A stretch of 46,201 bases of DNA from Nemertoderma westbladi (taxonomy: Eukaryota; Xenacoelomorpha; Nemertodermatida; Nemertodermatidae), in NCBI GenBank assembly GCA_032718475.1, contig JAUCBJ010002031.1, positions 1 through 46,201 on the forward strand. Direction: 5' to 3'. Numbering within the stretch: the first letter of the stretch is position 1; every line of letters starts with the position of its first letter. Below are positions 21,301 to 32,234 of the stretch, piece by piece. The translations under genes were made by a program, and so were the position numbers. The notes beneath the pieces were generated by a model. The model had not been told where the DNA came from. It did not search any database and saw only the letters and a list, made by a program, of their open reading frames with translations.

Positions 21301-24300
21301 GATAGCCACAGACGCAGTAGCAGAGATGAAATCAAACTTCTCAGAGGAGAATATGAGGGAGTCTAAACCTGTTACCGGTAAGTCTATGGTAAGTTTTGAC
21401 GATGATAGGACCACTGTGACTTATAACTCAGTAGACAGATATAATTCGAGTACCCCAGCCTTTAGATCAGACTCGCGAGTATGGTCAGGTGAGCGGTTAG
21501 ATAGACCTAGGTTAAAGCAACAGGAGTTGCCGGATGGATTTGCAGGTTGCCAATACTGCTTACTAAAGGAGGTAAGATCTGACGACCATAAGTTAGATAG
21601 TTGCAGACGGTTCAAGGAATTAAATTCGGAACAGAGAAGAGTTCAAGTGCGGACGTTGGACACCTGTTGGGCTTGTCTTGCGCCAGGACATGTACGGCGG
21701 CAGTGCCCGAACAGCAAGGACGGATGCATGGAATGCGGCAGACTACATCACAAGTTGCTACATGCGGATTTCCATACCCCAACGGACCGTTACTTACAGC
21801 GAAATCCTCAAAGGAAGGGGAGCAAAGAACCCGTATCGATAAGGAGGAATACGTACACTGGCATCCAGGACGATGGTTACCAACCAGGTTCGTCGGACGA
21901 GGATGGCGAGTCGAGCGCGAGAGAAGTGACCTGCCAAGGTTTCACCGCGGATAGTTCATCGACCAGCGCGCGGACGTATTTATCATCGGCCACGTCGGAA
22001 ATATTTAGCGTGATTCCGGTGAAACTCACCGGCGATAAGGGATCGAAGAGAATATATGTGATGTTGGACACTGCGTCCACATTATCGTATATCGACGAGG
22101 AAGTGGCGAGAGCTGTTTCTAGCTTCCAGAACGCTGAGGAGATCCAAATAGAGTTGAAGTCTATGCACGGGGTAGGAGACCTCAAGGGACACAGAATTTC
22201 GGTAGAACTAGATTCCCTACTTCCGAGAGACCAACACACTCGACAAGAACGGAAAGCTTTGCCATTGGACGGATTTAAGTGTCTAGCTATGAAGGGATTC
22301 GGCAGGCAATTAGGTAAGGTGCCGCCGATGAGTCCCATAGCACAGGAGTATTTTGACAAGCTCAGGATACCCAGACATCAGGTAGGTTATAGGAATGTTT
22401 CTATGTTGATTGGTGCAGAACAGCTGATCGCACACCAAATATGGGAAACGAGACCAGCTGAGCCGCATGTCAATGGACCACATGCCCATAGGACTATATT
22501 AGGTTGGTATACACGAGTACCCATGTCTTATGAGTTTACAGGTGGCGACAAGCCAATAGACAGATACGACGAATTACAGCCTATAACTCAACCACCGTTA
22601 GTAGAACCACCAGACATAGACGAGTTTAGGAGAACCTGTATTGACCACTATAGTGACTTTAGCGAGTCAGACGAGGAGTTGATTCCCGATAATGTTAGGT
22701 TGTCGGAACCACTTCATAATGACCGGACAGATAGTGAACCCGAGGACTACTGTTATCAGACCCGTGGGTCTGGTTCAGCGGCCCACACTACCTATTTGAC
22801 TAACGTTTTGACTTATACTGACATAGTGGAGGGTCAAGTGGCTAAATATCGAGACCTAGACATTTTCCAATACAGTGAGGAGGAATTACAGAAGGAATTG
22901 ATACGCCAGGACCTCGAGACAGGAGCCAGAACCGTCGAATGGCTGGATAGGGACGCAATGGAACCCGGTGGATATGACCTAGCCATGTCTACTGATGAGA
23001 AACGGTCGTTGGAGATGATGGAAGATACCATACGTCTACTACCGACTGGACATTTTGAAGTTGGAATGTTGTGGCGTCGACAACCACCTAAGTTGGAGAA
23101 CAACTACAACTTAGCCTTGAAAAGATTGAACGGAGTAAGGGCTCGGTTGTTGAGGAATCCAGGCATTAGGGAGAAGTATTGCGCCCAGATCAACAACTAT
23201 TTCGCCAAGGGATTTGCTGGGAAGGTAGAGGACCCTGACTTAGTGACAGACCAGACTTATTACCTTCCACACCACTATGTGACTCACCCTGACATGCCAG
23301 ACAAAGTCCGAGTAGTCAACGACTGCGCAGCAGTCTATAGAGGTATGTCCCTGAATTCAGAGTTGATGGATGGTCCCAACCTGAATAACTATTTGATTGG
23401 AATACTGTTGCGTTTTAGACAGCGGCGATTCGCATTTACTTGTGACATCGAGGCGATGTTCCACCAGGTAAGAGCCTGTAAGGCAGACCAGGATAGCCTT
23501 CGCTTTCTCTGGTATGAGAATGAAGACTTATCTGGCCCAGTGGTTACATATCAGATGTACGTTAGGATATTTGGCGCCCGCGATAGTCCGAATGGCACGC
23601 TGTTTGTTCTAAAGAAAACGGCAACAGCCCAGATTGGTAAGTATCCAGTAGAAGTAATCGAGTCTATATTGAGAAACTTCTATATGGACGACGGATTGGT
23701 GTCCAAGGACACGGCGGAACAAGCCATAGAAGTGGCTCACGGCCTGCAGGAGTGCTTGGCTACAGGGGGTTTTCCTCTAACCAAGTTCACTACAAACTCG
23801 GAGGCCCTATTAGAATCGTTCCCGGTAAAAGATCGCGGGAGCGGAGACATAGAATTGGGGGTAGAACCAATTCCCATGGCGCGAGTACTGGGACTCGCTT
23901 GGAATCCGAACTCAGATAAGTTCCAGGTAAGAGTTAGATTTGAGCCCAGTAGCCCAGACAAAGTTTTGACTAAGAGGATTTGCTTATCGACATTGAGTAG
24001 ACTATTTGACCCGATGAACTTTATCAGTCCGGTTATATTACAGGCACGAGCGTGCATGAGGAAAATTTGGTTGTCCGACTTAGAGTGGGACGAACCAATA
24101 TCTCCTATACATGCAAAGCAGTGGAGGGAGTGGGAAGCCGAGTTGCATCTATTGAAAAATATAGATGTACCCCGTTCCTACTTTCCGAATCAGCTGGTAT
24201 TTCCAGCTGATCTCGAACTCCACTTATTCAGTGACGCAAGTGACACCGGCTTTGGTATGGTAGCCTACCTTCGCCGAGAGGTAAGTCAGGACAAATTTGA

Positions 24301-25237
24301 GACGGCCTTTGTGACTTCTAGATCAAAGACAATGCCGGTCAAATACATGACTGTCCCTCGTGCAGAGTTACAGGCGGCTGTAGTTTCGGTCGAGGTAAGT
24401 AAACAAATAATTGAGGAGTTAGACACGACATTGACCTTATTCTATTGGACGGACGCATCCTTGGTGTTAGTATACATTGCGGCCGACAATATTGCACTAA
24501 AGACATTTGTGGCCAATAGACGCGCTCAGATCGTTGATTTTTCGACGAAGGAACAATGGAGACATTGTCCGGGAGTGTTGAACCCGGCCGACATAACTTC
24601 GAGAGGTGCAATGCCGGCGGAATTCTGTCGGGAAGAGTCGCAGGAGTTTTGGTTGCATGGACCTGATTTTCTAACGAGGACACAGGAACATTGGCCAGAG
24701 CGACTAAAGATAGTGACCAATCCGATGCCTGAAGATGCAGAAGTCAAAGTGGAGAAAGTCTCTAAGTCGAAGTCTAAAGCCAAACTTAAGTCATTGGAGC
24801 GGCCTGAAGAGTCATTGGAGCGGCCTGAAGAGTTATTGGAGCGGCCCGGAGACCTGTCAGACCAACAGACTTACGTGACTACTAGGTCAGGAAGGGTAAG
24901 TTACGACGTAAAACCGCCCTTACAGACTAAACCGGAGTCACAATTGGTAAGTGACGGACAGAAAATGACCGACACAATGGATCCTTTGGTTTCCAAACCT
25001 GCGGGTTTGGATTCGAAACTTCCATTAGTTAGCGGACAACCGTCGCTGGCATTAGAGTCATGCAGTGTTTATGACAAATTACTAAATTCGTCTGCCTCTT
25101 GGCTGATAATTTGTAAAAGAACTGCGTGGTTAAGCCGATACGTTTCGTACCTTTGTATAAAATATTCGAAACATTTGAGAGAACCATTGAGCACCAATAG
25201 TGAGCGAATTCGGAAATTGAAACAACCTCTGACATAG
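18359..25237 (+). CDS. gag-pol: BEL/Pao Gag-Pol polyprotein (interrupted by TGA at 18899)
   Basis: ATG 18359. The frame has one TGA (18899-18901, possibly from CGA) and then stays open to TAG 25235-25237, with no usable ATG just after the TGA. Order: an acidic N-terminus; a long charged coiled coil with 11-residue repeats (nt 19490-19660); an arginine-rich linker; DUF1759 Gag (nt about 20820-21330); zinc knuckle C-x2-C-x4-H-x4-C (nt 21664-21705); DUF1758 protease with LDTAS (nt 22065); RT with a catalytic YMDD (nt 23682-23693) and motif A CDIEAMFHQ (nt 23441); RNase H with Asp at FSDAS (24229), Glu at RAELQ and Asp at WTDAS. Catalytic residues look intact. Capsid assembly, proteolysis and reverse transcription are the expected roles, in cytoplasmic particles. 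The whole frame is studded with GGTAAG-type donor motifs. Confidence 0.93.
18899..18901 (+). other. In-frame TGA in gag
   Basis: Upstream (18359) and downstream (18902 on) sequences share one frame and similar composition. Context AGA-TGA-TAT is not a known strong readthrough context. Simple CGA to TGA deamination explains it. Confidence 0.8.
19490..19660 (+). repeat. 33-bp in-frame repeats encoding a hendecad coiled coil
   Basis: About four to five units of 11 codons on the pattern RERKERELQLE. The 11-residue periodicity matches a right-handed or hendecad coiled coil in Gag, probably for oligomerisation. Confidence 0.75.
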
Positions 25238-26621
25238 GATGAGATTGATCAAGCGGAATTAAAGCATTTGAAACATTATCAAATGTGTGCCTTCCCGAAA
25301 GAATTCTATCTATTATCGGCTCAACGACCAACCCGATAAGGGTTTGATTTGTCATAGATCGAGAATCCAGACTGTCGACATAAACTCACAGTTTAGGTTC
25401 CCAGTGATAATCCCTAGTCACCCGATAGAATTGCAAAGAGCGATTCTATGGGATATACACAAGAGGTTGCATCACGCGGGAAGGTTACACTGTCTGTCGG
25501 CAGCGAGACAGCGATTCATTCTATTGCAGCCAAGCAGGGCAGTAGGCACTATGTACGACGCCTGTCTGGTTTGCAAGAGGGTGAACGCCAGAGTATTGGA
25601 ACAGGAGATGGCTGAACTCCCGGAAGCGAGAGTGCAGGCATATGACCCACCCTTTACGAACACAGGGGTGGATTGTTTTGGTCCGATTGAAGCAAAGAGT
25701 GGACGGCTGACCCACAAGCGATGGGGTCTGCTACTGACATGTATGGCGAGTAGAGCCATACACATTGAGCGTGTGGCAGACATGTCGACCAAATCTCTGC
25801 TCCTGGCCTTAAAGAGATTTATGGCCAGGAGAGGACTAGTAAAGGCGTTCTACTCTGACAAGGGTACAAACTTTGTCGGAGGGAATAGCGAGTTGAACGC
25901 GGCTCATAAAGCAGCACAGAATAAGGAAATTTCTGCAGCACTTTTGCCGCAACGAGTAGAATGGAGATTTAATACTCCAGAAAGTCCTTGGAGAGGAGGA
26001 AGTTGGGAGCGTTTGGTTCGCTCTGTGAAGCAGGCCATTGCCAAAACATTGCCTGTGAACAAACAACTTACCGACGACGAACTGGTCACAGCTTTCATTG
26101 AAATCGAGCATACCCTAAACTCGAGGCCGATAGCTATGTTGCCAGACGGTGTTGCATTAACGCCGAATCATTTGCTAATGCAGAGTCCAGCATTTCTTGT
26201 GCCGGCATCAGAACCCATTAGTGCCGACCTATATAGTCGTAAAAGCTGGAAAGTAACACAGTTTGTGGCGTACACATTCTGGGAATATTGGCGGGAATAC
26301 TATCTTCCCACCATATCCACCAGAACAAAGTGGTACAAAACGGTTCGGAGTCTCCAAAGGGGAGATTACGTATTGATAACCGAACCGATTGTCAAGAGAA
26401 AGTATTGGGAGACTGGAGTGATCTTGCACACACACCCAGACGTGCAAAACATAGTGCGCACAGTCACTGTGAAAATTAGGTGCAAGTGTCCGCACCCAAA
26501 GAAGTGTAAAACTAATGGTTTACACACCTTGGACCGACCAGTCCAAGATATCGTGTTATTAGAGGAGACACGTATCGAGACGGGAGATTATAATTTGTCT
26601 CCTGCCTCAAAACAGAATTAG
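25238..26621 (+). CDS. int: BEL/Pao integrase (frame-shifted from pol)
   Basis: After TAG 25235 the pol frame still reads as typical BEL pre-integrase sequence (Asp-Gln-Ala-Glu-Leu, Phe-Pro-Lys-Glu) until about 25340. The integrase then continues in the +1 frame to TAG at 26619-26621. Seen: the zinc-binding HHCC domain (His-His at 25465-25476, two Cys pairs at about 25563-25575), the catalytic core with Asp in GVDCFGP (about 25665), Asp in SDKGTNF (about 25855) and Glu in GGSWERL (about 26005), and a C-terminal DUF5641-like part. The DDE triad is intact. A stop and a frameshift separate it from pol; either this copy is mutated or expression uses recoding. Confidence 0.88.
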
Positions 26622-26731
26622 TGTTGGACGCAACTCACTTCGTATGCATTCCTCGTATGCAAATACAAGGAAATGCATAGGAGCGGGGTTGTGGTGATTT
26701 GCGTTGAGTTTTGTCTGGTGGGTATCAAAAC
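26622..26731. other. Post-integrase spacer
   Basis: Begins TGTTGG immediately after the integrase stop. Contains an imperfect palindrome around CGTATGCATTCC...GGAAATGCATAGG. No gene. Confidence 0.4.
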
Positions 26732-27080
26732 TGGTAAACAACCGCGACACCTATACTAACAGCAGAACTGTTGAACAGACAAATACCCGTATACCTCTCT
26801 GCCAACCTAATGAGCTCTCGCCTAACCAATAAGACACAAAGACTGCTCTACTGTTAAGTAAAGGGGATCAGGAGTGTGCTATTACTAAATTGTAAGGGTT
26901 GCTAAATACAAAACCGCTACTTACCGTTGGATGGCGCTAATCTGCCGTCCGCTAATATATTTTACTAAATTTACACAGCTCCTGCAAAATCGCTTGTTCC
27001 TTTCTCTACCGATCGCTCGATAGAGAGCTAACTATTCGAATCTATGAGCCACGCGGGAATAACCAAAACAATAAACCCGA
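26732..27080 (-). repeat. Inverted copy of the last 349 bp of the LTR
   Basis: Reverse complement of 16904-17252 (and of 31462-31810), with three mismatches that I could see and no indels. It starts at the exact LTR terminus (TGGTAAACAACC for TGATAAACAACC) and ends abruptly. It sits inside the element between integrase and the orphan ORFs, with no target duplication of its own. Confidence 0.92.
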
Positions 27081-27723
27081 CCACGGGTATTGTGGGAAAA
27101 TTAGAAAATTTTAAAAAATTAGAAGTGAACCCAAGACAATTCCAGACGCTGTGTATAGACGCGTTTTTGAATTCGTCTATAGATAAACAGTAATTCAAAA
27201 GTCGTGAAGCCTGGAAAATAGCATTTAGAAACCATGGTGACGGCTATATTACGTAGGAGTGTAAATTGAGTTTAGCAACTTCCACAGATTGGTGCCAACA
27301 GTGCAACTAAGGTGCTAAAGGTTAGTAGCACCAGAGGCGTACATGGACCCCACTCAGTAGTTTGCAGGATGTGTGATGTTCGATTATCAAACCTGTGGGT
27401 TTGGTATAGTCGAGTATTGTGGCTATGGTCCTTTCTAACTACTGTAGTTTAGTACGAGTAATGGGAGTAGTTTGGGCATCAAAAAGTGAGTTGGTCACGG
27501 CCAGTTTATCTCCAAAGTTTTTGCGCTATGCATGGGAATAGGTTAGAGGATAGTTAGTTAGGAAGAGACGGGATCTAGAGAGTCGAACCTGAACTGCTGG
27601 AAGGCAGCTGGAAGGGGGGTTCGGGAAGTCTGTCCTTCGGCGACATCTAACTGATTACCCACGGTGTAATTGGTTTGCGTAACGGAACACTTATTGGGAT
27701 ATATATGTATATACGCGGGCATA
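27081..27723. other. Non-coding segment with PBS-like motif and hairpin
   Basis: TGGTGCCAACAGTGC at 27290-27304 resembles a tRNA primer-binding site, preceded by TTCCACAGAT like an LTR end. Next comes a stem-loop GGTGCTA/TAGCACC (about 27310-27331). CTTTCTAACTACTGTAG (27431-27447) is an acceptor-like branch point, pyrimidine run and AG. Confidence 0.4.
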
Positions 27724-28086
27724 ATGGAGAAGGATATTAGAGCGCAACCGTGCAGAGGATTTACTGCCAGAGAGGAGGCGGAGTTACCATTCGCGCGACC
27801 GGGATGTAAAGATTCGAACGTTTACTACCATGGGCGGTCGGTGATGGAGCTAAATGGGAAATACAAACCCACGATTCCCGACCGACTAGACGAGCAACAT
27901 CCAGAACCGATATTAACGCGATGTCAAGCTCACCAGTTCCTTAGATATAACGAGGGAGGTTACCCGATGAGCAACCCGATGATCAGTATCGACTTCAGCG
28001 GAAAGCGACCTCCGAGACCCATTACGCCGACCGTTACAACATTAGATCCGTATACGGAGATTAAACATGTTCGACACCCGCTTTGA
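27724..28086 (+). CDS. Orphan ORF A of the BEL element (120 aa)
   Basis: ATG 27724. Unrecognised protein, rich in Pro, Arg and charged residues, with a Pro-Met-Ser-Asn-Pro-Met-Ile patch; no signal peptide or membrane segment, so an envelope-like protein is not supported. It ends CTT-TGA, overlapping the start of a second open frame in -1 phase. It lies 1.1 kb past integrase and could be made from a spliced RNA (donor at 17255, acceptor near 27447). The function is unknown. Confidence 0.45.
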   Translation: MEKDIRAQPCRGFTAREEAELPFARPGCKDSNVYYHGRSVMELNGKYKPTIPDRLDEQHPEPILTRCQAHQFLRYNEGGYPMSNPMISIDFSGKRPPRPITPTVTTLDPYTEIKHVRHPL

Positions 28087-28385
28087 TAGACACGGCGGCG
28101 GCCATTTCGCTATACCGAGCCTATAAAGACCTAGAGGCGCGGCGCGAAGCGGCACGGGACTCGAGTTCCTGGACCACGTTCACTTCGCTTCACCAGGAAA
28201 GGAAGGTCACGCCTGAGTATCCAGACGAGATTCGCGCAGTCCATCCGTCTACTAACCATACCCACGATCCGCGATTTATACGATATTTACTCCAAATTAT
28301 TTCGGGAAGTTTCGACGAACGCATTATTAAGCCCGAATATGTCCAATCCTTTATATATCATCGTCGCTCTGATATATACGTCTAG
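28083..28385 (+). CDS. Orphan ORF B, probable -1 continuation of ORF A
   Basis: A 100-codon frame with no ATG. It begins exactly where ORF A stops, overlapping by four bases (TTGA) in the -1 frame. A likely helical stretch (LYRAYKDLEARREAARD) follows, then His-rich and Tyr-rich segments. Lack of a start codon suggests it is the continuation of ORF A, either by frameshifting or after a mutation. Unrecognised. Confidence 0.4.
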   Translation: MIDTAAAISLYRAYKDLEARREAARDSSSWTTFTSLHQERKVTPEYPDEIRAVHPSTNHTHDPRFIRYLLQIISGSFDERIIKPEYVQSFIYHRRSDIYV

Positions 28386-28800
28386 AATTATTACCCAGCG
28401 CACAATTGGCGGCCTAAGGAGACTCGTTTGGGGTCATTGACCTCTGAACGAGTGGAGGATCAGGACCGCCGCGCCCACAGCGACAACAGCCGGAGCTCAC
28501 AGCTCGCGGCAAGTACCAGAAGGAGGAGTCCTTGGCAAGCGTCAAGCCAAGGACGAGCAGTCCCATTCTACTGTTGAAGAAAGAGGAGTTGGCGGAGGCG
28601 CCCACAGGGACACGACAAATGGGACGAGGCCGAGGGAGGAGCACCAGTCGGGAGATAGTCGGTGCCCAGGGAACGTCGTCGCCGGTTCCGGGAAGTGACG
28701 CCTCAAGGACGCCGTCAACAGAGTCTACAGGGGGTAGACTGGTGTATCTGGAGAAGGGAGCGAGCCCGAGAGACCCAGGAGCTAGCCGATGAGACTATAA
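28386..28800 (+). other. GC-rich segment with weak Arg/Ser-rich frame
   Basis: A frame at 28532-28792 encodes a disordered Gly-Arg-Ser-Pro-rich peptide but lacks an early ATG (first at 28619). The word ATCATCGTCGCTCTGAT occurs at both edges (about 28357 and 28828) as a direct repeat around this segment, as if it were inserted or duplicated. Confidence 0.3.
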
Positions 28801-29611
28801 TATCACGGAGCGACAAACTCTAGACATATACATCATCGTCGCTCTGATGTATATCGTAGGTTTGATAAACATTCGACTGGACTCATATACACTAGTCGTA
28901 TCCATGTTTTAGAATTTTATTTTCGAAGGCCAAAAATATTGAAAGTAAATACTTTAACTTTGTAGTCCGATTGGAAATAGTAAATACTTTAACTATATTT
29001 GATTTTGTGTATATGACTTTATTTGCTCTAAAGTTTATTGAAAGAGGCAAAGGAAATGATTGGGGAGACGAACCCGCGGGTTTGGCTTACTCCTTTCACT
29101 TACCTGAGCAATCATCAAACCAAGATGATTTGCGTTTTTTATAAGAAATTAAGTAAAGTCCGAAAATGAAAGAAATTATTACGTATTTTATATTTAGTTT
29201 GATTATCGGCCTTTAATGCAATTTAGTTAAAAATTTAGCCTCAAATACGTTTATATTTAGTTTATCTTGTTAATGTTGATCGTTAATTGAGATGGGAAAT
29301 GGGGGACATTGTCCTAGCCATGTTCCATTTCAATAAGTAGATCGTTAATTTGTAAATAAATAAAGGAAGTAATATTTTTGTAAATTTAATTTGTATGTAG
29401 TAATCATTATGTAGTAAGAATGAACGAGAAACAATATTTTGTAAATTTAATTTGTATGTAATTCATTATGCAATATCTATAGCAATATTTGTAAATAGTA
29501 GAATTATTGTGTTATTTAGATTAGTTGGAAGAAATTTATTTTGTTTTGTATACATCACCTTATACTCTTCTACAATTGGAGGGAAACATTATATGATTTC
29601 CCTTGGAGCGG
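28801..29611. other. AT-rich 3' segment before the 3' LTR
   Basis: No gene. Contains paired copies of GTAAATTTAATTTGTATGTA near 29380 and 29440. No classical polypurine tract directly precedes the LTR; the closest purine-rich sequence is TTGGAGGGAAA at about 29576. Confidence 0.5.
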
Positions 29612-30761
29612 TGTTACGGTATATGGCGCTGTATCCACAGTATTAGTCCATTATGCAGTATGCAGTATTAGTCCATTATGCAGTATGCAGTATTAGTCCG
29701 TTATACTGTACGTAATATTAGTCCGTTGTGCAGTATAATTATTTAGATAAGGCGCAGTGTGGTGACATTTAGGTAAGGAAGTTAAAACGCCCATATATTT
29801 TGCATCCATTCATTTTGTATAGTATGTAGCCCTACCTACGTAATTTTGTATTAGGATATATGTAGATAGTTCCAGGGTAGCGAGTTTACTCGGACCCTGG
29901 ATTTTGTGCTTGCTGATATTAGTTTGATAGGGCTAGCATATAGGGACGCTGTCCTGGCCATTCAGCAGCCAGAGACGTGATCCATTACCATATATGGTAA
30001 TAATTTGAGGGCATAGGGCTACAATCTGGTCTCCTTATTGGATTAACTGCTTCCAGGTTGGTTTAATGCTAGCATGGACTGGAGAGCCAATGGGAGAGCG
30101 ATTGAGTCACCTTATTGCATCACCCCATCCGGATCACCTATAAATTGGCGGTGTGCCGGTAGGGCCTTTGTTGTTCATATATTTGTTCATATGTTCATGC
30201 TTTATCACATGACACACCCCTGTTACAATTTACTTGCTGAGCTGTCTCTAATTTTGTATTAGGATATCGTATTTTCTGCAATTTGCTAATTTTGATTAAT
30301 TTCTTGGAATGATTTACTAGTGCGATTACTTTGCTTGTGTTTCTCAATAATTCCTTCGATTACTGCAAATTACAATCGAACTATGATTTCTACCTTTGAT
30401 TGATGGTTCTATGTGATTCTTTTCTGCGCAATAATCCCAAGGGATTCCTGAGACTGTCAGACTTTGTGATTTGCATGCGCCGCTACGGTAGCTATTAGCA
30501 TAATGAAGGGCTAAGGTGCCAGTGGGCGGTGGGCACATCGGGGGGTTGAGCGACTAGGGAGAGCGGAGGATTCAAAAGCGGGCGACGCTGGCGGGGGTCA
30601 ACGTTGCGGTCGGGCGATTTGGACTGTAGGTTGGAGACCGCTCGCTGGTACAGTAATTAGGGGGCTGATGATCCAGGTTTTGTCTCTATTTAGTATTAGG
30701 GGGCAGGAATTGGGTTAGTTAGGAAGCCTAGATGTACCCGGGAGGGGCCTGCATACCTTAC

Positions 30762-30792
<31 letters not shown>

Positions 30793-31810
30793 TGCGAGTA
30801 AGTAGATTGCGAATTAGTCAATTGCGAATTATTATGTTGCGAATTATATAATTGCAGATTGTATAATTGCAAGTCGTGCTATTGTGATCTGTGATTGCTG
30901 ACGCTGATTGGTGTGTTACTAAAGTGTGCCTATGATTACGAATGCTTAGATAGGCGCTCTTTTCCCTTTGATTGATTCTATCTCTTAGTTTACCGTAAAT
31001 AATTACTGATTAGGTCAAAGTAATACAGTATTTTAGGCTGTTACATATTTGTGACTGTAATTAATTAGTAAAATTAAGAATTAGTACGCAGCATAGCGGA
31101 GAGTAGCTAAGGTAATAATTTAGAGTACCGTAAACTATTCACGCTAAGCGGTTATTTGCATTAGCGGGCAATAAGCTAGATCGCAGTAGTCAGTACGCAA
31201 GACACTAGTAAGTTGCTGGCCTAAAGCCAGCTGCAGGCAAGTTTAGACCCAGAGCGGTATCACCTACGAAAGACATTGTACTGTACCAATTTTGATTATT
31301 TTAAATATTCTCGCATTCACACATTCCATTAGGGAACCCTCAGTATTCGCGATTAGAAAAGACGTAAGCATTGGCGTATTTCAGTAGTAAAATTAGGCGT
31401 AAGAATATACTCTGAGTGCAAAGCCCCTCGCACTCGTCTTAAGTAAGCTTAGGGAGCCGACTCGGGTTTATTGTTTTGGTTATTCCCGCGTGGCTCATAG
31501 ATTCGAACAGTTAGCTCTCTATCGAGCGATCGGTAGAGAAAGGAACAAGCGATTTTGCAGGAGTTGTGTAAATTTAGTAAAATATATTAGCGGACGGCAG
31601 ATTAGCGCCATCCAACGGTAAGTAGCGGTTTTGTATTTAGCAACCCTTACAATTTAGTAATAGCACACTCCTGATCCCCTTTACTTAACAGTAGAGCAGT
31701 CTTTGTGTCTTATTGGTTAGGCGAGAGCTCATTAGGTTGGCAGAGAGGTATACGGGTATTTGTCTGTTCAACAGTTCTGCTGTTAGTATAGGTGTCGCGG
31801 TTGTTTATCA
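29612..31810 (+). repeat. 3' LTR (2199 bp)
   Basis: Same content as the 5' LTR, offset by 14558 bp throughout with no indels. Followed by TGATC, the target duplication. Confidence 0.95.
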
Positions 31811-31871
31811 TGATCCTTAACATACAATCGGCCAATGAGTCAGCATCCCGACCTTGCAGCCCCTCATGCCA
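31811..31871 (-). pseudogene. DUF7869-like transposase remnant, upstream piece
   Basis: Minus strand; reads Trp-His-Glu-Gly...Gly-Arg-Asp and continues in frame into 15048-15000 when the BEL element and one TGATC are removed. The motif matches the segment just before the DNC-GQNKN motif in this family. Confidence 0.6.
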
Positions 31872-31874
31872 CAC

Positions 31875-32034
31875 CACACAATTCATCCCCCCTCAAACGT
31901 CACCACTACCAAACCCCTCAGTATGTCCCCCTCCAATGCACCACTCCCCTCAATATGTCCCCCTCCAACGTCACCACTCCCACTCCCCTCTGTATGTCCC
32001 CCTCAAACGTCACCACTCCCACTCTCCTCTGTAT
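31875..32034. repeat. 39-bp minisatellite, left part
   Basis: Units follow GTCCCCCTCCAACGTCACCA followed by CTCCCACTCCCCTCTGTAT; about four copies, the first ones diverged. It breaks off after CTCTGTAT, where the LINE begins. Confidence 0.85.
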
Positions 32035-32234
32035 TCTCAGTATAGTATAGTCAGTACAGCAGCAGGACAGTTTACATTAAATATTGAATTATTATTAGAT
32101 ATTGAATTAAACTATTTGACTTTAAACTGATTCTGATTTTGATATTGGTTTTTTATTGATATTGTGGAATTCAACGCCTAGTTGCACAGCAAAGCACAAA
32201 GCGACAGACCCTAGCAAAAAAGTAAAGAGAGAAT

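Larger units (their letters stand above)
15054..31810 (+). mobile_element. Full-length BEL/Pao LTR retrotransposon, 16.76 kb
   Basis: Two 2199-bp LTRs (15054-17252, 29612-31810) start TGTTACGG, end TTTATCA and have no length difference. I noticed one substitution (16770 G against 31328 A). The 5-bp duplication TGATC flanks both ends (15049-15053, 31811-31815), as expected for BEL/Pao. Between them lie a 1.1-kb leader, gag-pol, integrase, an inverted LTR fragment, orphan ORFs and an AT-rich 3' segment. Near-identical LTRs imply a recent insertion, although the coding region carries two stops and a frame change. Confidence 0.95.

Noticed and set aside
27724-28385. Envelope gene for the BEL element
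   Set aside because: No signal peptide, transmembrane segment or cysteine pattern in either ORF.
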